From UMGS1387 sp045540015 (GTDB taxonomy: Bacteria; Bacillota; Clostridia; Oscillospirales; CAG-382): DNA of 64,000 bases. Under the pieces are notes generated by a model. The model was not told where the DNA came from. It did no database searches and worked only from the letters and a program-made list of their open reading frames with translations. Every line of letters begins with the position of its first letter. Position 1 is the first letter of the stretch. The translations under genes and the position numbers were made by a program. The DNA is taken from assembly GCA_045540015.1 (NCBI GenBank), contig JAZQGP010000004.1:31852-95851 (forward strand), written 5' to 3'. Shown piece after piece: positions 1 through 8,504 of this stretch.

Positions 1-350
1 TCGGCATATCTTTTCTTTATTTGTCGCTTTTCCTCTCCAACCTTAACAAGCAGATTTCCCTTACTGTTGGTTATCAGAATAACCGATTCGGAATACTCTG
101 CCAAAGGCTCTATAGACTCCGAAAGAAAGGAAGCATTGTCCGCACACACGTCTCCAAAGCTCTTTTCTGTGCTTTCCATAATTCCGTATATAGCATTATA
201 AACGGTTTTTGCAGTGTTTTCCATCAGACTTTCCTTGCGGTCTGTTGAATACTCACTTATTACCGAGCTTAAAACCGCAGCTATTGTTATAAAGCCCAGT
301 CCCAAAAGCAAAACAAATGAAAGCATATATTTTGAAAATATGGATTTCAC
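1..350 (-). CDS. N-terminal part of a membrane-bound sensor protein (possible histidine kinase), cut by window edge
   Basis: The reading frame opens with GTG at 350 behind a good AAGAAAGGAG ribosome site and runs off the left edge without a stop (about 116 codons). The product begins MKSIFSKYMLSF, has one strong hydrophobic segment at about residues 9-29, then a polar stretch with an amphipathic helix (TDRKESLMENTAKTVYNAI) and a segment reading SVILITNSKGNLLV. A short tail, one membrane helix and an extracytoplasmic region is the usual start of a two-component sensor kinase or methyl-accepting protein. The kinase or signalling domain would lie outside the window, so the exact class is inference. 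It starts 43 bases after dxr on the same strand. Confidence 0.6.
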   Translation of the reverse strand, partial: MKSIFSKYMLSFVLLLGLGFITIAAVLSSVISEYSTDRKESLMENTAKTVYNAIYGIMESTEKSFGDVCADNASFLSESIEPLAEYSESVILITNSKGNLLVKVGEEKRQIKKRYA

Positions 351-393
351 AGCTTTCTTCTCCTTTCTTACGGAAATAATTGAATTATATTAT

Positions 394-1548
394 TTACTGT
401 TTTTTACAAAAAGCTTTAGCCATTATTCTCGCTTTTGCGTCAGCATCTATTACCTCTGAAAGCGTCAGCGTTTCATCTTTTCCGCCACGGACATTTTCAA
501 CGCAATTGTCCATAATTTCAAAAATATCCGTATATCCTATTTTATCCTCAAGGAACATATCAACACATGCTTCGTTTGAAGCATTGTAAACCGCCGTTGA
601 AACTCCGCCATAGGAAACGGCTCGTCTTGCAAGCTTTACCGACGGGAAAACATCATTATCTACATCGTAAAACGACAGCTTTCCCATTTTTACAAGGTCA
701 AGTCTTTCCGAAACGCCGGGTATTCTGTCGGGATATGTCAGAGCATACTGTATGCAATGGCGCATATCGGGAACTCCCATCTGTGCTATCACCGAACCGT
801 CATTAAATTCAACCATTGAGTGAATTATGCTCTCTCTGTGAATAACAACGTCAACTTTGTCCATCGGCACATTGAAAAGGCGCATTGCCTCTATCATTTC
901 AAGCCCCTTATTCACAAGCGTTGAAGAATACACGGTAATGCCTTTTCCCATGCTCCAGTTCGGATGACAAAGTGCCTGCTCTTTTGTAACTGTTTTAAGC
1001 TGTTCTTTTGTGTATCCGAAAAACGGACCACCGGAACCTGTTACAATTATTCTCTTAATCTCGCCATGCTTTCCGCTTCGAAGACACTGATGAATCGCAC
1101 AGTGCTCGCTGTCTATGGGAAGCACCGAAACGCCCTTTTCTCTTGCTCTTCTCATTACAATTTCGCCTGCAGACACAAGCGTTTCCTTGTTTGCAATAGC
1201 TATGTTTTTTCCTTCGTCAATAGCCGCGAGCGTCGGCTTTAGTCCCGAAAAACCGATTATTGCGTTTACAACCGTGTCGCAGTCACACTCATGACAAAGC
1301 TGTTCAGCAGCAGCGTTGCCCGAAAGAATCTTTATTCCTTTTGCAGACACTTTTGCTCTAAACTGTTCTGCAGCTTTTTCATCGGTCACGGCACATATTT
1401 TTGCTCCTGTTTCCAAAAGCTGCTTTTCAAGAAGAGAAATGTTACTGTTAACGGACAGCGCCGTAACAGAAAGCCCGAGATGTTTTGCAACATCAAGCGT
1501 CTGAGTTCCTATTGAACCTGTTGAGCCAAGTAGACAGATTTTATTCAT
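394..1548 (-). CDS. dxr: 1-deoxy-D-xylulose 5-phosphate reductoisomerase
   Basis: This cytoplasmic enzyme converts 1-deoxy-D-xylulose 5-phosphate to 2-C-methyl-D-erythritol 4-phosphate with NADPH, the committed step of MEP isoprenoid synthesis. The N-terminal Rossmann motif GSTGSIGTQTLDV is at residues 8-20. ANKETLVSAGE, the metal and substrate loop PIDSEHCAI, GSGGPFF and HPNWSMGKGIT follow in family order, and the length (384 aa) is normal. I chose ATG 1548 because it puts the nucleotide fold right at the N terminus. A TTG at 1560 in frame would add four residues. The region before the ATG holds a small tandem repeat (GAAAGTTG twice) rather than a clear ribosome site. It follows the GH28-like gene by about 20 bases and may be co-transcribed with it. 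Confidence 0.96.
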   Translation of the reverse strand: MNKICLLGSTGSIGTQTLDVAKHLGLSVTALSVNSNISLLEKQLLETGAKICAVTDEKAAEQFRAKVSAKGIKILSGNAAAEQLCHECDCDTVVNAIIGFSGLKPTLAAIDEGKNIAIANKETLVSAGEIVMRRAREKGVSVLPIDSEHCAIHQCLRSGKHGEIKRIIVTGSGGPFFGYTKEQLKTVTKEQALCHPNWSMGKGITVYSSTLVNKGLEMIEAMRLFNVPMDKVDVVIHRESIIHSMVEFNDGSVIAQMGVPDMRHCIQYALTYPDRIPGVSERLDLVKMGKLSFYDVDNDVFPSVKLARRAVSYGGVSTAVYNASNEACVDMFLEDKIGYTDIFEIMDNCVENVRGGKDETLTLSEVIDADAKARIMAKAFCKKQ

Positions 1549-1567
1549 TTCAACTTTCAACTTTCAA

Positions 1568-2974
1568 TTATTTAATTGCTATCATGCTCTTGTCGGCAAA
1601 TTTTCCCATTTCAATATTTGCATCTTCAAACTGGGTAATTTTTTCACCGTTGAGAGTATAATTTTCGATTACAACGTTGGAAATTTCTCCGACACCGTTA
1701 TATCTTTCAATCCACCATCTCGGTTTATAGCCGTTCTGTGTAACAACAGAAATGTTACGGAATGTAACACTGTCAATTTCTCCTGTGTGGTCGTCCTTTG
1801 AATACATTGTACGAACAGTTGTAATAGCAGCTATCGGAGGATAGTGGTTTTCATTGTCATCTTCATATTTCTGTTCTTTTTCAGTCTGAATCATGGATCT
1901 TTCATATCTTTCATCATATTCAAGTCTGATATCCTCAAAAAGAACATTTGAAATTTTTGCTCTGTCACCGTGCTGAAGGTCAAGTCCCTGATGCATTACT
2001 CTTATGCAGTCGATATTCTTAATAGTAATTCCGGTCATTTCGTCTGCACTTGTCTCTGCACCTATTTCAACGTTCTTACCCCAGTCACACCAGGTTACGC
2101 AATTTTCTACATAAATATTTCTTACATACTTTTCCGAGTTCCATGCAAGACCTTTTATTACAATACAGTCGTCAAAGTTTCTGAGAAAACTGTTTCTGAG
2201 AACGCAGTTTGTGGAGTTTGTAAAGTCGCAGCCGTCGGAATTATATCTCCACATTCCTATAAGCTTTATGTTATCCGCAACGCAGTTGTCGCAGTCTGCA
2301 AAGTGAATTGTCCACTGCGGAGCATCTCTGACTATAACTCCTTCTACAAAAACGTTCTTACAGCTTTTGAACATAAGAGGAGTTCCGTTTCCTCTTTCGG
2401 TGTTTGAACTGTCAATAATTCCGTAGCCGACTATTTTTATATTCTCCGCACCTTCTGCTCCAAAAGAGCCATACACCACAGCACCTTCGTCCACATAAAC
2501 GGTTGTATTGCTTTCCAGAACCAACTTTTCTTCAAGGTAAGTAACGCCTTCTCCAAAATAAATGACATTTTGATTTTCGGAATCAACATTAAATTCCTTT
2601 ACGGGATTCACAAAAATATGAAGAACTTTATGTCTTGAACCGTATTCAAGAACATACTGTCCTGCACCGGGAAGAGTAAATTCTACTTTTCCGTCAATTA
2701 CATTGGTCTTTATATTTTTTGAAAGCGGACGTACAACAACATTTTCCGTAGGATATTCGCTCTTTACAGACATTTTTACTTCACTGTCTGCACCGAATGT
2801 AACAAAAGAAGTAAGCTCCGTCTGGTCAAGGGGTCTCTGATATCCCGGCCACACCTGATTTATAGGATGTGCAGAAACTCTTGCCTCGTGGCACTTTATG
2901 TTTTGTCCATCGGCGTATACTGAAAATTCCTTTGATTCTGTTTCACTTTCGGGAAAAATATAGTTTTTAATCAT
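1568..2974 (-). CDS. GH28-like right-handed beta-helix protein (polygalacturonase-related)
   Basis: The 468-residue protein has an N-terminal beta-rich part (about 1-110) and a parallel beta-helix of repeated short strands, as in pectin-acting family GH28. NSDGCDF and NFDDCIVIKG, about 25 residues apart, match the two conserved aspartate motifs NTDG and DDC of GH28. The later GHG and RxK motifs of canonical polygalacturonases are not evident; the region reads NVEIGAET and then MHQGLDLQHGD. There is no signal peptide, so it probably acts in the cytoplasm on an imported oligosaccharide. The substrate is unknown; an epimerase or atypical glycosidase is possible. It lies 17 bases after the topoisomerase gene, an odd partner. 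Confidence 0.8.
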   Translation of the reverse strand: MIKNYIFPESETESKEFSVYADGQNIKCHEARVSAHPINQVWPGYQRPLDQTELTSFVTFGADSEVKMSVKSEYPTENVVVRPLSKNIKTNVIDGKVEFTLPGAGQYVLEYGSRHKVLHIFVNPVKEFNVDSENQNVIYFGEGVTYLEEKLVLESNTTVYVDEGAVVYGSFGAEGAENIKIVGYGIIDSSNTERGNGTPLMFKSCKNVFVEGVIVRDAPQWTIHFADCDNCVADNIKLIGMWRYNSDGCDFTNSTNCVLRNSFLRNFDDCIVIKGLAWNSEKYVRNIYVENCVTWCDWGKNVEIGAETSADEMTGITIKNIDCIRVMHQGLDLQHGDRAKISNVLFEDIRLEYDERYERSMIQTEKEQKYEDDNENHYPPIAAITTVRTMYSKDDHTGEIDSVTFRNISVVTQNGYKPRWWIERYNGVGEISNVVIENYTLNGEKITQFEDANIEMGKFADKSMIAIK

Positions 2975-2991
2975 TGTTTATTCCTCTCTTT

Positions 2992-5229
2992 TTATAAAAA
3001 AGTAAGCTGTTTTAGATTTGTTACTGTTGTCCCTGTGCTGGGAAGCTTATTCTTTCTGTAACGTGAGAAATCCTTCATTTTTTCACTTCCGTCGTCAACG
3101 AACAATGATACTGTTTTTATCTTTTGTCCCTTTTTAAGAGTGAAAACAATTACTCCTGAAGATGTTCTTGTTACCTTTTGAGTAAGCTGAGAGGAGTTCA
3201 TAATAATTGCTTTTCCGCTGTCTGAAACAAGCAGATATTCACTTGCAAAGCCTCTGCCTTTGTGCTCGGGAACAAAGAATATTCCGACAGTTTTTGAATC
3301 CTCACTGAATGCATTTGTGAGCTTTTTGCGGTTTGTCTTTGTTTCGTAGCACTTTATTGGAATACTCACAGCCTTGCCGTTTTCAAAGAACAGGGCAACA
3401 TTTCCGGAATAATCCTTTGTTGTACACATGAAAATTACATTTTCGCCCTCATCAAACTCAAGCTTTGCGGGAATGTAATCACCAAGACTTGAGTTTTTAA
3501 CCTCGTCAAAGTCATCAAGTCTTGCCTTATAAACCTTGCACTTATCTGTAAATGCAAGTAAATCGCAGTCATTTGTAACAAGCTCATTTGAAATAATTGC
3601 GTCGTTTTCCTTGAGCTTGTGTTCCTCAACTTTTGCTTTGTCACTCTTAGGAGGAAGCACTTTTTTGAAATATCCGTCCTTTGTTATTACCGCATATACC
3701 GGATAATCGAGAACAGGTGCTTCTTCTTCATACTGAACGGGTTTATCATATACAATTTCAGTTTTTCTCGGAATAGCATATTTTTTCTTTATTTCCGTTA
3801 GCTCTTTTGCAATAAGGTTTCTTACCTTTGTTCTGCTCTTTAATATATCCTCTGTTTCGGCGATCTTCTTTTCAAGCTCTTCCGTTTCGGAAATACGGTT
3901 GAGAATATATTCTCGGTTAAGATAACGGAGCTTTATTTCCGCAATGTATTCCGCCTGAATCTGGTCAATATTAAAGCCTTTCATCAAGTTAGGAATAACA
4001 TCCTTTTCTTTCTCTGTTTTACGTATAATCTTTATTGCTTTATCAATATCGGCAAGTATTTCCTTGAGACCGTAAAGCAAATGAAGCTTATCCTTCATCT
4101 TTCCGAGATTAAAGAATAGCTCTCGTTTTACGCATTCGCTTCTCCAGGCAAGCCATTCGTCAATTATTTCTCTTATTCCGAGAGTTCTTGGCGTTCCTGC
4201 TATAAGAACATTGAAATTGCAGGCGAAGCTATCCTCAAGAGTTGTGTTTTTCATAAGCTTTGCCATAAGCTTTTCAGGATCTGCTCCACGCTTCAAATCA
4301 ATAGTGAGTCTCAAGCCTTCAAGACCTGTTTCGTCTCTTATATCGGAAATTTCCTTTACTTTTCCTTCCTTTGCCATGGCGGAAATTTTATCAATTATTG
4401 CCTCTACCTTTGTTGTGTATGGAATTTCCGTTATTTCTATACAATTATATTTTTTGTTATAGGTATATTTACTTCTTAGCTTAAAAGAACCTCGTCCTGT
4501 TTTATAAATTTCCGAAAGCTGTTCTCTGTCATAAATAAGATATCCGCCGGTTGAAAAATCGGGAGCTTTAATTATATCAAGAAAATCAACTTCTTCGTCC
4601 TTTATAAATGCACAAACCGCATCGCACACTTCTCCAAGATTGAAAGAACAGAAATCCGATGCCATACCTACGGCAATTCCCTTATTTGCAGAAACAAGAA
4701 TATTTGGAAAGGCTGTGGGAAGAAGCGCAGGCTCCTTCATTGTGCCGTCGTAATTATCTATCATTTCTACGGCATCTTTATCTATTCCGCGGAACACGGT
4801 TTCACAGAAATCGGAGAGCTTTACTTCTGTATAACGCGAAGCTGCGTATGCCATATCGGAAAAGACTTTACCAAACGAACCCTTTGAATCTACAAACGGG
4901 TGCAGAAGTGCCTCGTTTCCTCGTGTAAGACGCACCATTGTTTCATATATTGCCGCATCTCCGTGAGGATTAAGGCGCATTGTCTGTCCTACAACGTTTG
5001 CGGATTTTGTCCTTGTTCCTCCAAGCAGTCCCATTTTATACATTGTATAAAGAAGCTTTCTATGTGAGGGTTTAAATCCGTCTATTTCAGGGATGGCTCT
5101 TGAAATAATTACGCTCATTGCGTAAGGCATATAGTTCTTTCGGAGAGTATCTGTAATTATTTCATCCGTAAGCACTGCTGTTATTTCCTGAACCTGTTCC
5201 GGCTCCGATGTTTTCTTTTTTCTTGCCAA
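2992..5229 (-). CDS. parC: DNA topoisomerase IV subunit A (type IIA topoisomerase A subunit)
   Basis: This is the DNA-cleaving subunit of a type IIA topoisomerase, 745 residues. The breakage-reunion domain is recognisable from YMPYAMSVIISRAIPEIDG and the helix-turn-helix region VGQTMRLNPHGDAAIYE. The active-site tyrosine lies in ASRYTEVKL at about residue 133. A coiled-coil tower and a short C-terminal beta-propeller follow. No GyrA box (QRRGGKG-like) is visible, which favours topoisomerase IV over gyrase. The partner ATPase subunit (ParE/GyrB) is not in the window. It sits downstream of dnaN, separated by a repeat-filled spacer. The ATG at 5229 is preceded by GAGGAGGAACTTCCCC. Confidence 0.92.
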   Translation of the reverse strand: MARKKKTSEPEQVQEITAVLTDEIITDTLRKNYMPYAMSVIISRAIPEIDGFKPSHRKLLYTMYKMGLLGGTRTKSANVVGQTMRLNPHGDAAIYETMVRLTRGNEALLHPFVDSKGSFGKVFSDMAYAASRYTEVKLSDFCETVFRGIDKDAVEMIDNYDGTMKEPALLPTAFPNILVSANKGIAVGMASDFCSFNLGEVCDAVCAFIKDEEVDFLDIIKAPDFSTGGYLIYDREQLSEIYKTGRGSFKLRSKYTYNKKYNCIEITEIPYTTKVEAIIDKISAMAKEGKVKEISDIRDETGLEGLRLTIDLKRGADPEKLMAKLMKNTTLEDSFACNFNVLIAGTPRTLGIREIIDEWLAWRSECVKRELFFNLGKMKDKLHLLYGLKEILADIDKAIKIIRKTEKEKDVIPNLMKGFNIDQIQAEYIAEIKLRYLNREYILNRISETEELEKKIAETEDILKSRTKVRNLIAKELTEIKKKYAIPRKTEIVYDKPVQYEEEAPVLDYPVYAVITKDGYFKKVLPPKSDKAKVEEHKLKENDAIISNELVTNDCDLLAFTDKCKVYKARLDDFDEVKNSSLGDYIPAKLEFDEGENVIFMCTTKDYSGNVALFFENGKAVSIPIKCYETKTNRKKLTNAFSEDSKTVGIFFVPEHKGRGFASEYLLVSDSGKAIIMNSSQLTQKVTRTSSGVIVFTLKKGQKIKTVSLFVDDGSEKMKDFSRYRKNKLPSTGTTVTNLKQLTFL

Positions 5230-5289
5230 GGGGAAGTTCCTCCTCGCTGTTTTTGATATGTTATGTATTTATATGTTATTTTCTTTATG

Positions 5290-5640
5290 TTAGGTGGGGT
5301 TAAATGGAAATTTTATCTCTTATCGACCGAGATATATAAAAATGAAATTTTAGTTTCTTTTTTCGTACTTTCCACCGGAGGAAAGTACTACAAAGTCCGC
5401 CCATGGAAACTACGTTTCCCTCGGTCACCCTTCCTTGTCGCCGACGCATTTCTATCTTACTTTTTTCAAAAAGTTTATCTCTCATCTTCAACCTATTTGT
5501 CGTACAATCCGGCTTCTATAGCTTACGGCGATTATTTGTAAGATTACAAAAATGCAACAATGGAGCAATCTCGTTTTCAGAATGCACTCAAATATGTACT
5601 TTCGTGAACTTGATGTTGTTTAAATTATATTTCAATTCAA
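5290..5640 (-). repeat. Structured intergenic repeat, copy a (subtype 1, minus orientation)
   Basis: Read on the minus strand, this AT-rich spacer has a TCGCCG/CGGCGA long-range pair, a hairpin with loop CGTAG (GGGAAACGTAGTTTCC) and a second hairpin GTACTTTCC/GGAAAGTAC. A conserved box near CGGTCGATAAGAGATAAAA ends it. The same architecture with different stem bases recurs at about 10.38-10.62 and 49.30-49.60 kb, and parts of it at 9.99-10.33 and 36.01-36.24 kb. Small ORFs here are not conserved between copies, so it is probably not coding. It fills most of the gap between parC and dnaN. Boundaries are approximate. Confidence 0.65.
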
Positions 5641-5651
5641 TAGGAAGTATC

Positions 5652-5725
5652 GTGAAATCGAAGTTGTTTAGACTTTGATTTCACCGTTCAAAAGTTTTTT
5701 GCTTACTTTTTTTCAAAAAAGTAAG
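5652..5725 (-). repeat. Hairpin plus 33-nt palindrome module, copy a
   Basis: Directly after the dnaN stop on the minus strand comes a hairpin at 5702-5725 with CTTACTTTTTT-type arms. A 33-nt imperfect palindrome follows at 5652-5684, beginning and ending GTGAAATC/GATTTCAC. The segment matches, base for base in many places, the modules at 35.86-35.94 and 49.10-49.18 kb. The arm base pair T-A of other copies is C-G here on both sides, so pairing is kept. It may work as a 3' UTR structure or terminator for dnaN. Confidence 0.75.
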
Positions 5726-5730
5726 TGAAA

Positions 5731-6843
5731 TTATCTAGATCTTACCGGCATTACAAGCTGCAAATAGAAGCTTTCTTCCTTTTCATCTTCTTCGCGAGCA
5801 ATAATAACAAGACCTTTTCCGCCGGAAGCTATACGCATTACAACCTTTTCGTCATCACAGGCACGAAGCGCATCTATGAGATAATTCTGGTTGAAATTTA
5901 CTTCTATGGGATTTCCTTCCATGTAAATAGAAAGAAGGTCATTTATTTTACCCTTGTCGGTTTCACAGCTTATCTTAAGCTGGTCATTGATAAAGTTTAG
6001 CTTTGCTGATGCTTTAAGCTTGTCGTTTATAAGAGCAACTCTTTCAAGGCTTGAAATAAGAGCATTTTTTTCCACTACTGCACTTACTTCGTATGTTGGG
6101 ATGTATTTTTTGTACTGCGGAAATTCTCCTTCAAGAAGTCTTATAAGAATATAGAGATTGTCAACTTGGAAAACAATGTGTTTATTTGCAAGCTCGCATA
6201 CAACATCATCATCGCTGTCATCAATGATTCTTAGCAAATTCTGCTGTGCTTTTCCGGGAATTATAAAGCTTACATTAAGGTCAGACTTGTCCGCTGTACT
6301 CTTTTCCGTTCTCACAGAAATCCTGAAACCGTCAATTGCACAAACCGTGAGATTTCCGCCGCTTATTTCAAACAGAGAACCTTTGAGAATCGGTTTTGAA
6401 TCATCTGAGGATACTGCAAACATTGTCTTTGCAATAATTGCTCTGAGCTGTTTTCTCGATATTGTAAAGTTTGAAAAACCTTTTATGTCGGGAAGTTCAG
6501 GATAGCTTTCCGCACTTCTTCCGAGAATTTGAAAATCTGCTTCTCCTGCTGTTATTTTTATGATGTAATTATCGTCTGTTTCTATGTTTATTTCGCCTTC
6601 GGGAAGACTGTGGATAATAGGAACTATCTGAAGGTCTGCAATAATTTTTCCTTCCCTTTCGATATTTGCAGGAACTGTAGTTTTAATTCCCTTTTCTATA
6701 TCGTAGCAATAAAGGATAAGCTCGTTTCCTTTTGCTTCAATATATATTCCGCTTGCAGCTGATTCTGCAGCTTTGTTTTGTGCAACAACACTTACAGGAG
6801 TTATTGCTTTTTCAAATTGGGATTTGTCTACGGTGAAAATCAT
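5731..6843 (-). CDS. dnaN: DNA polymerase III subunit beta (sliding clamp)
   Basis: This is the ring-shaped clamp that tethers replicative polymerase to DNA. The 370 residues start MIFTVDKSQFEKAI and show the three-fold clamp architecture, with the domain 2 signature ISRKQLRAIIAKTMFAVSSDDSKPIL and FIIPGKAQQNLLRI. It ends LQLVMPVRSR, the typical C terminus that shapes the protein-binding pocket. Length is normal. The ATG at 6843 is preceded by GAAAGGATGAAGAACC. The gene lies directly downstream of a DnaA-box cluster (6.9-7.09 kb), its usual place near oriC. The normally upstream dnaA and downstream recF and gyrB are absent, so the cluster has been rearranged. Confidence 0.97.
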   Translation of the reverse strand: MIFTVDKSQFEKAITPVSVVAQNKAAESAASGIYIEAKGNELILYCYDIEKGIKTTVPANIEREGKIIADLQIVPIIHSLPEGEINIETDDNYIIKITAGEADFQILGRSAESYPELPDIKGFSNFTISRKQLRAIIAKTMFAVSSDDSKPILKGSLFEISGGNLTVCAIDGFRISVRTEKSTADKSDLNVSFIIPGKAQQNLLRIIDDSDDDVVCELANKHIVFQVDNLYILIRLLEGEFPQYKKYIPTYEVSAVVEKNALISSLERVALINDKLKASAKLNFINDQLKISCETDKGKINDLLSIYMEGNPIEVNFNQNYLIDALRACDDEKVVMRIASGGKGLVIIAREEDEKEESFYLQLVMPVRSR

Positions 6844-6860
6844 GGTTCTTCATCCTTTCT

Positions 6861-7090
6861 GTGTATATAAAAACATATATTTTAATTTATTTTAGGTAGC
6901 AGTAGTAGTAGTAGTATATGTGGAAAATGTGGAAAAGCTTCGGAATGCTTATATAAGGCAGATTTGTGAGAATTTTTTATATGGATAACTACGTGGGAAA
7001 CCATGTTGGAAATATGTGGATTTGTGTGGAAAACCCAGTGTGGAAAAAGTGGAAAACTATTTGTGTAAATGTGGAAAAAAATGTGGAATA
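6861..7090. other. Candidate replication origin (oriC): DnaA-box cluster with AT-rich unwinding region
   Basis: Upstream of dnaN, the plus strand carries TGTGGAAAA (complement TTTTCCACA, one mismatch from the DnaA box TTATCCACA) at 6919-6927, 6928-6936, 7025-7033, 7039-7047 and 7070-7078. Near matches lie at 6980-6988 (TATGGATAA), 7015-7023, 7049-7057 and 7082-7090. Next to the first two boxes is a TAG-trinucleotide run (6897-6914), and beyond it an almost pure A/T stretch (6861-6896). Boxes, trios and A/T tract match the known arrangement of bacterial origins, and the dnaN neighbour supports it. The dnaA gene is not nearby. Confidence 0.8.
6897..6914 (-). promoter_or_regulatory. DnaA-trio run next to tandem DnaA boxes
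   Basis: Read on the minus strand, two tandem TTTTCCACA boxes are followed after four bases (TATA) by CTA repeated four times, then CTG and CTA. This is the polarity described for DnaA-trios, where DnaA loaded at the boxes extends along 3'-GAT-5' repeats to open the duplex. An A/T-only tract lies on the far side, as expected. The usual GC-rich spacer between box and trios is missing, which is unusual. A chance trinucleotide repeat is possible, but position and orientation argue against it. Confidence 0.7.
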
Positions 7091-7100
7091 ATCAAGAGAC

Positions 7101-8504
7101 TTATTTATTCATTAAATTTATTATATTCATAACTCTCGCCGGCGTACAGGCTGTCATTATATTATTCAAAAACAGAACATCCGTTATGTTGTTTTCCGTA
7201 ATGTAAGAAACCGCATCAAACGGGAATGTTCTTATATCCGCAACAACAACCTTATCATAGTGAGCAAGAAGAAACGGAACAAATGCATTTCCGTAGGATT
7301 CCTTAAAAACAATAATGCTTCTGCCGGAATTGTTGTCGGTTGTGGCAACTGCACATGGAATATCACCGCCGGTAAATACAAGATATCCTGAAGAAACGGA
7401 AGAAATATTTTCATATATCATAGTACCGGAATAGGTGGAAACACCGTCATCCTTGTAGTTTGTCATGTTATAATTTGTGAAAGGCTTGTAGTATTCTACA
7501 TAATCGGGATTTTCTTCAAGAGTTTTGTCATAAGTACCGGAATAGAATGTTCCGAGAAATTTGTCTATTTTGCCTTTTTCGTATCTTTCGATATCCACAG
7601 GCTCAAAACCTGCAGAAATGGCAAATTGTTTATAAGCATAATAAGCACCAAGACCTGTCCAGTGATGGTCAGAACGGAAATACAAATATTCACCCTTGTT
7701 GTAATGCTTTTGAATTTCGCTGTAAGCATCAACCGCAGAAATGCCATGGTCAAGATTTTCGTATATCTCATTGATAAACGGTTTCTGGCGTCTTCCGACA
7801 GATTCATGATATTTTGAAGGAAGCCCGAATTCAAAATGTGTGGGAATAACAGCATCAAAAATTCTTATACTTTGTGGAAGCGACTGTCTGAAAGCATTTA
7901 TGGTATTTGTGTAATCACGTGCAACATTTGAATTTCCATAGAAAATTTCAAGAGCTGTGTCTCCTATCATAAATAATGGACCGCGCTGTTCGCCGGTTAA
8001 ATCTTCTTTTGTAAGGTCTGCATATTCCGAAGGATTTGTTATTTCGGCATAAACCCTTGATGGAATCTGTTCTTCACCAACTTTGAGAGAAATATTGTCG
8101 GCTCTTGAAGGTTTTAAAGATTCAAAGGGGATATCTTTGAATAAAATTTTAGAAGAAGCCGATACAGAATCCTTGGAACTTTGAGTACCCGAATTATAGA
8201 TTTTTATATTGTCAAGACGAAGACCTCTATTTTCTTCGAGTGAAAAACCGAGCTTTACAAAATCTTCTCTGAAAACAAAATTGTCAGAGTAATAAACAGA
8301 ATAGTTGTCTGTATATTCACCCGAAAAAAGATTTTTCGCGGAAAATTCGGGTTTTTGAGTAAGTTTTCTTCTTTCTATTTCCGATTTCTCCTGTTTTGGA
8401 AGAATAAAAAACAAAATTCCCAGAACAGAAATAAAACATAAAAAGATTAAAACTGTTATTGCAGAGAAAATATTGTTTAAAATTTTTAATTTTTTTGTTT
8501 TCAT
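7101..8504 (-). CDS. DHHW-family membrane-anchored protein (SGNH/AlgX-like)
   Basis: The 467-residue protein has a basic start (MKTKKLKIL) and one membrane segment at about residues 13-34, followed by a large extracytoplasmic part. The family motif YFRSDHHWTGLGAYYAY is in the second half. VFKESYGNAFVPFL and LFLNNIMTA near the end resemble the SGNH-like fold of alginate acetylation protein AlgX and DHHW proteins. Such proteins usually work with an MBOAT acyltransferase on exported polysaccharide, but none is nearby, so its role here is inferred only. Its ATG overlaps the TGA of the Fur-family gene (ATGA), so the two are probably translationally coupled. Confidence 0.85.
   Translation of the reverse strand: MKTKKLKILNNIFSAITVLIFLCFISVLGILFFILPKQEKSEIERRKLTQKPEFSAKNLFSGEYTDNYSVYYSDNFVFREDFVKLGFSLEENRGLRLDNIKIYNSGTQSSKDSVSASSKILFKDIPFESLKPSRADNISLKVGEEQIPSRVYAEITNPSEYADLTKEDLTGEQRGPLFMIGDTALEIFYGNSNVARDYTNTINAFRQSLPQSIRIFDAVIPTHFEFGLPSKYHESVGRRQKPFINEIYENLDHGISAVDAYSEIQKHYNKGEYLYFRSDHHWTGLGAYYAYKQFAISAGFEPVDIERYEKGKIDKFLGTFYSGTYDKTLEENPDYVEYYKPFTNYNMTNYKDDGVSTYSGTMIYENISSVSSGYLVFTGGDIPCAVATTDNNSGRSIIVFKESYGNAFVPFLLAHYDKVVVADIRTFPFDAVSYITENNITDVLFLNNIMTACTPARVMNIINLMNK

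Noticed and set aside
1549..1567. Tandem GAAAGTTG before dxr as a regulatory repeat
   Set aside because: Only two short copies in a spacer of about 20 bases; probably chance.
2992..5229. Calling this gene gyrA
   Set aside because: No GyrA box and a short C-terminal domain; topoisomerase IV fits better.
5360..5400. GGAGGAAAGT...GTCCG stretch resembling the conserved part of RNase P RNA
   Set aside because: The motif is part of a hairpin that occurs in several repeat copies; the rest of RNase P RNA is absent and that RNA is single-copy.
5300..5491. Small ORF in the repeat, with similar ones at 9951-10160 and 36024-36263
   Set aside because: The reading frames are not preserved between copies although the hairpins are, which speaks for structure and not coding.
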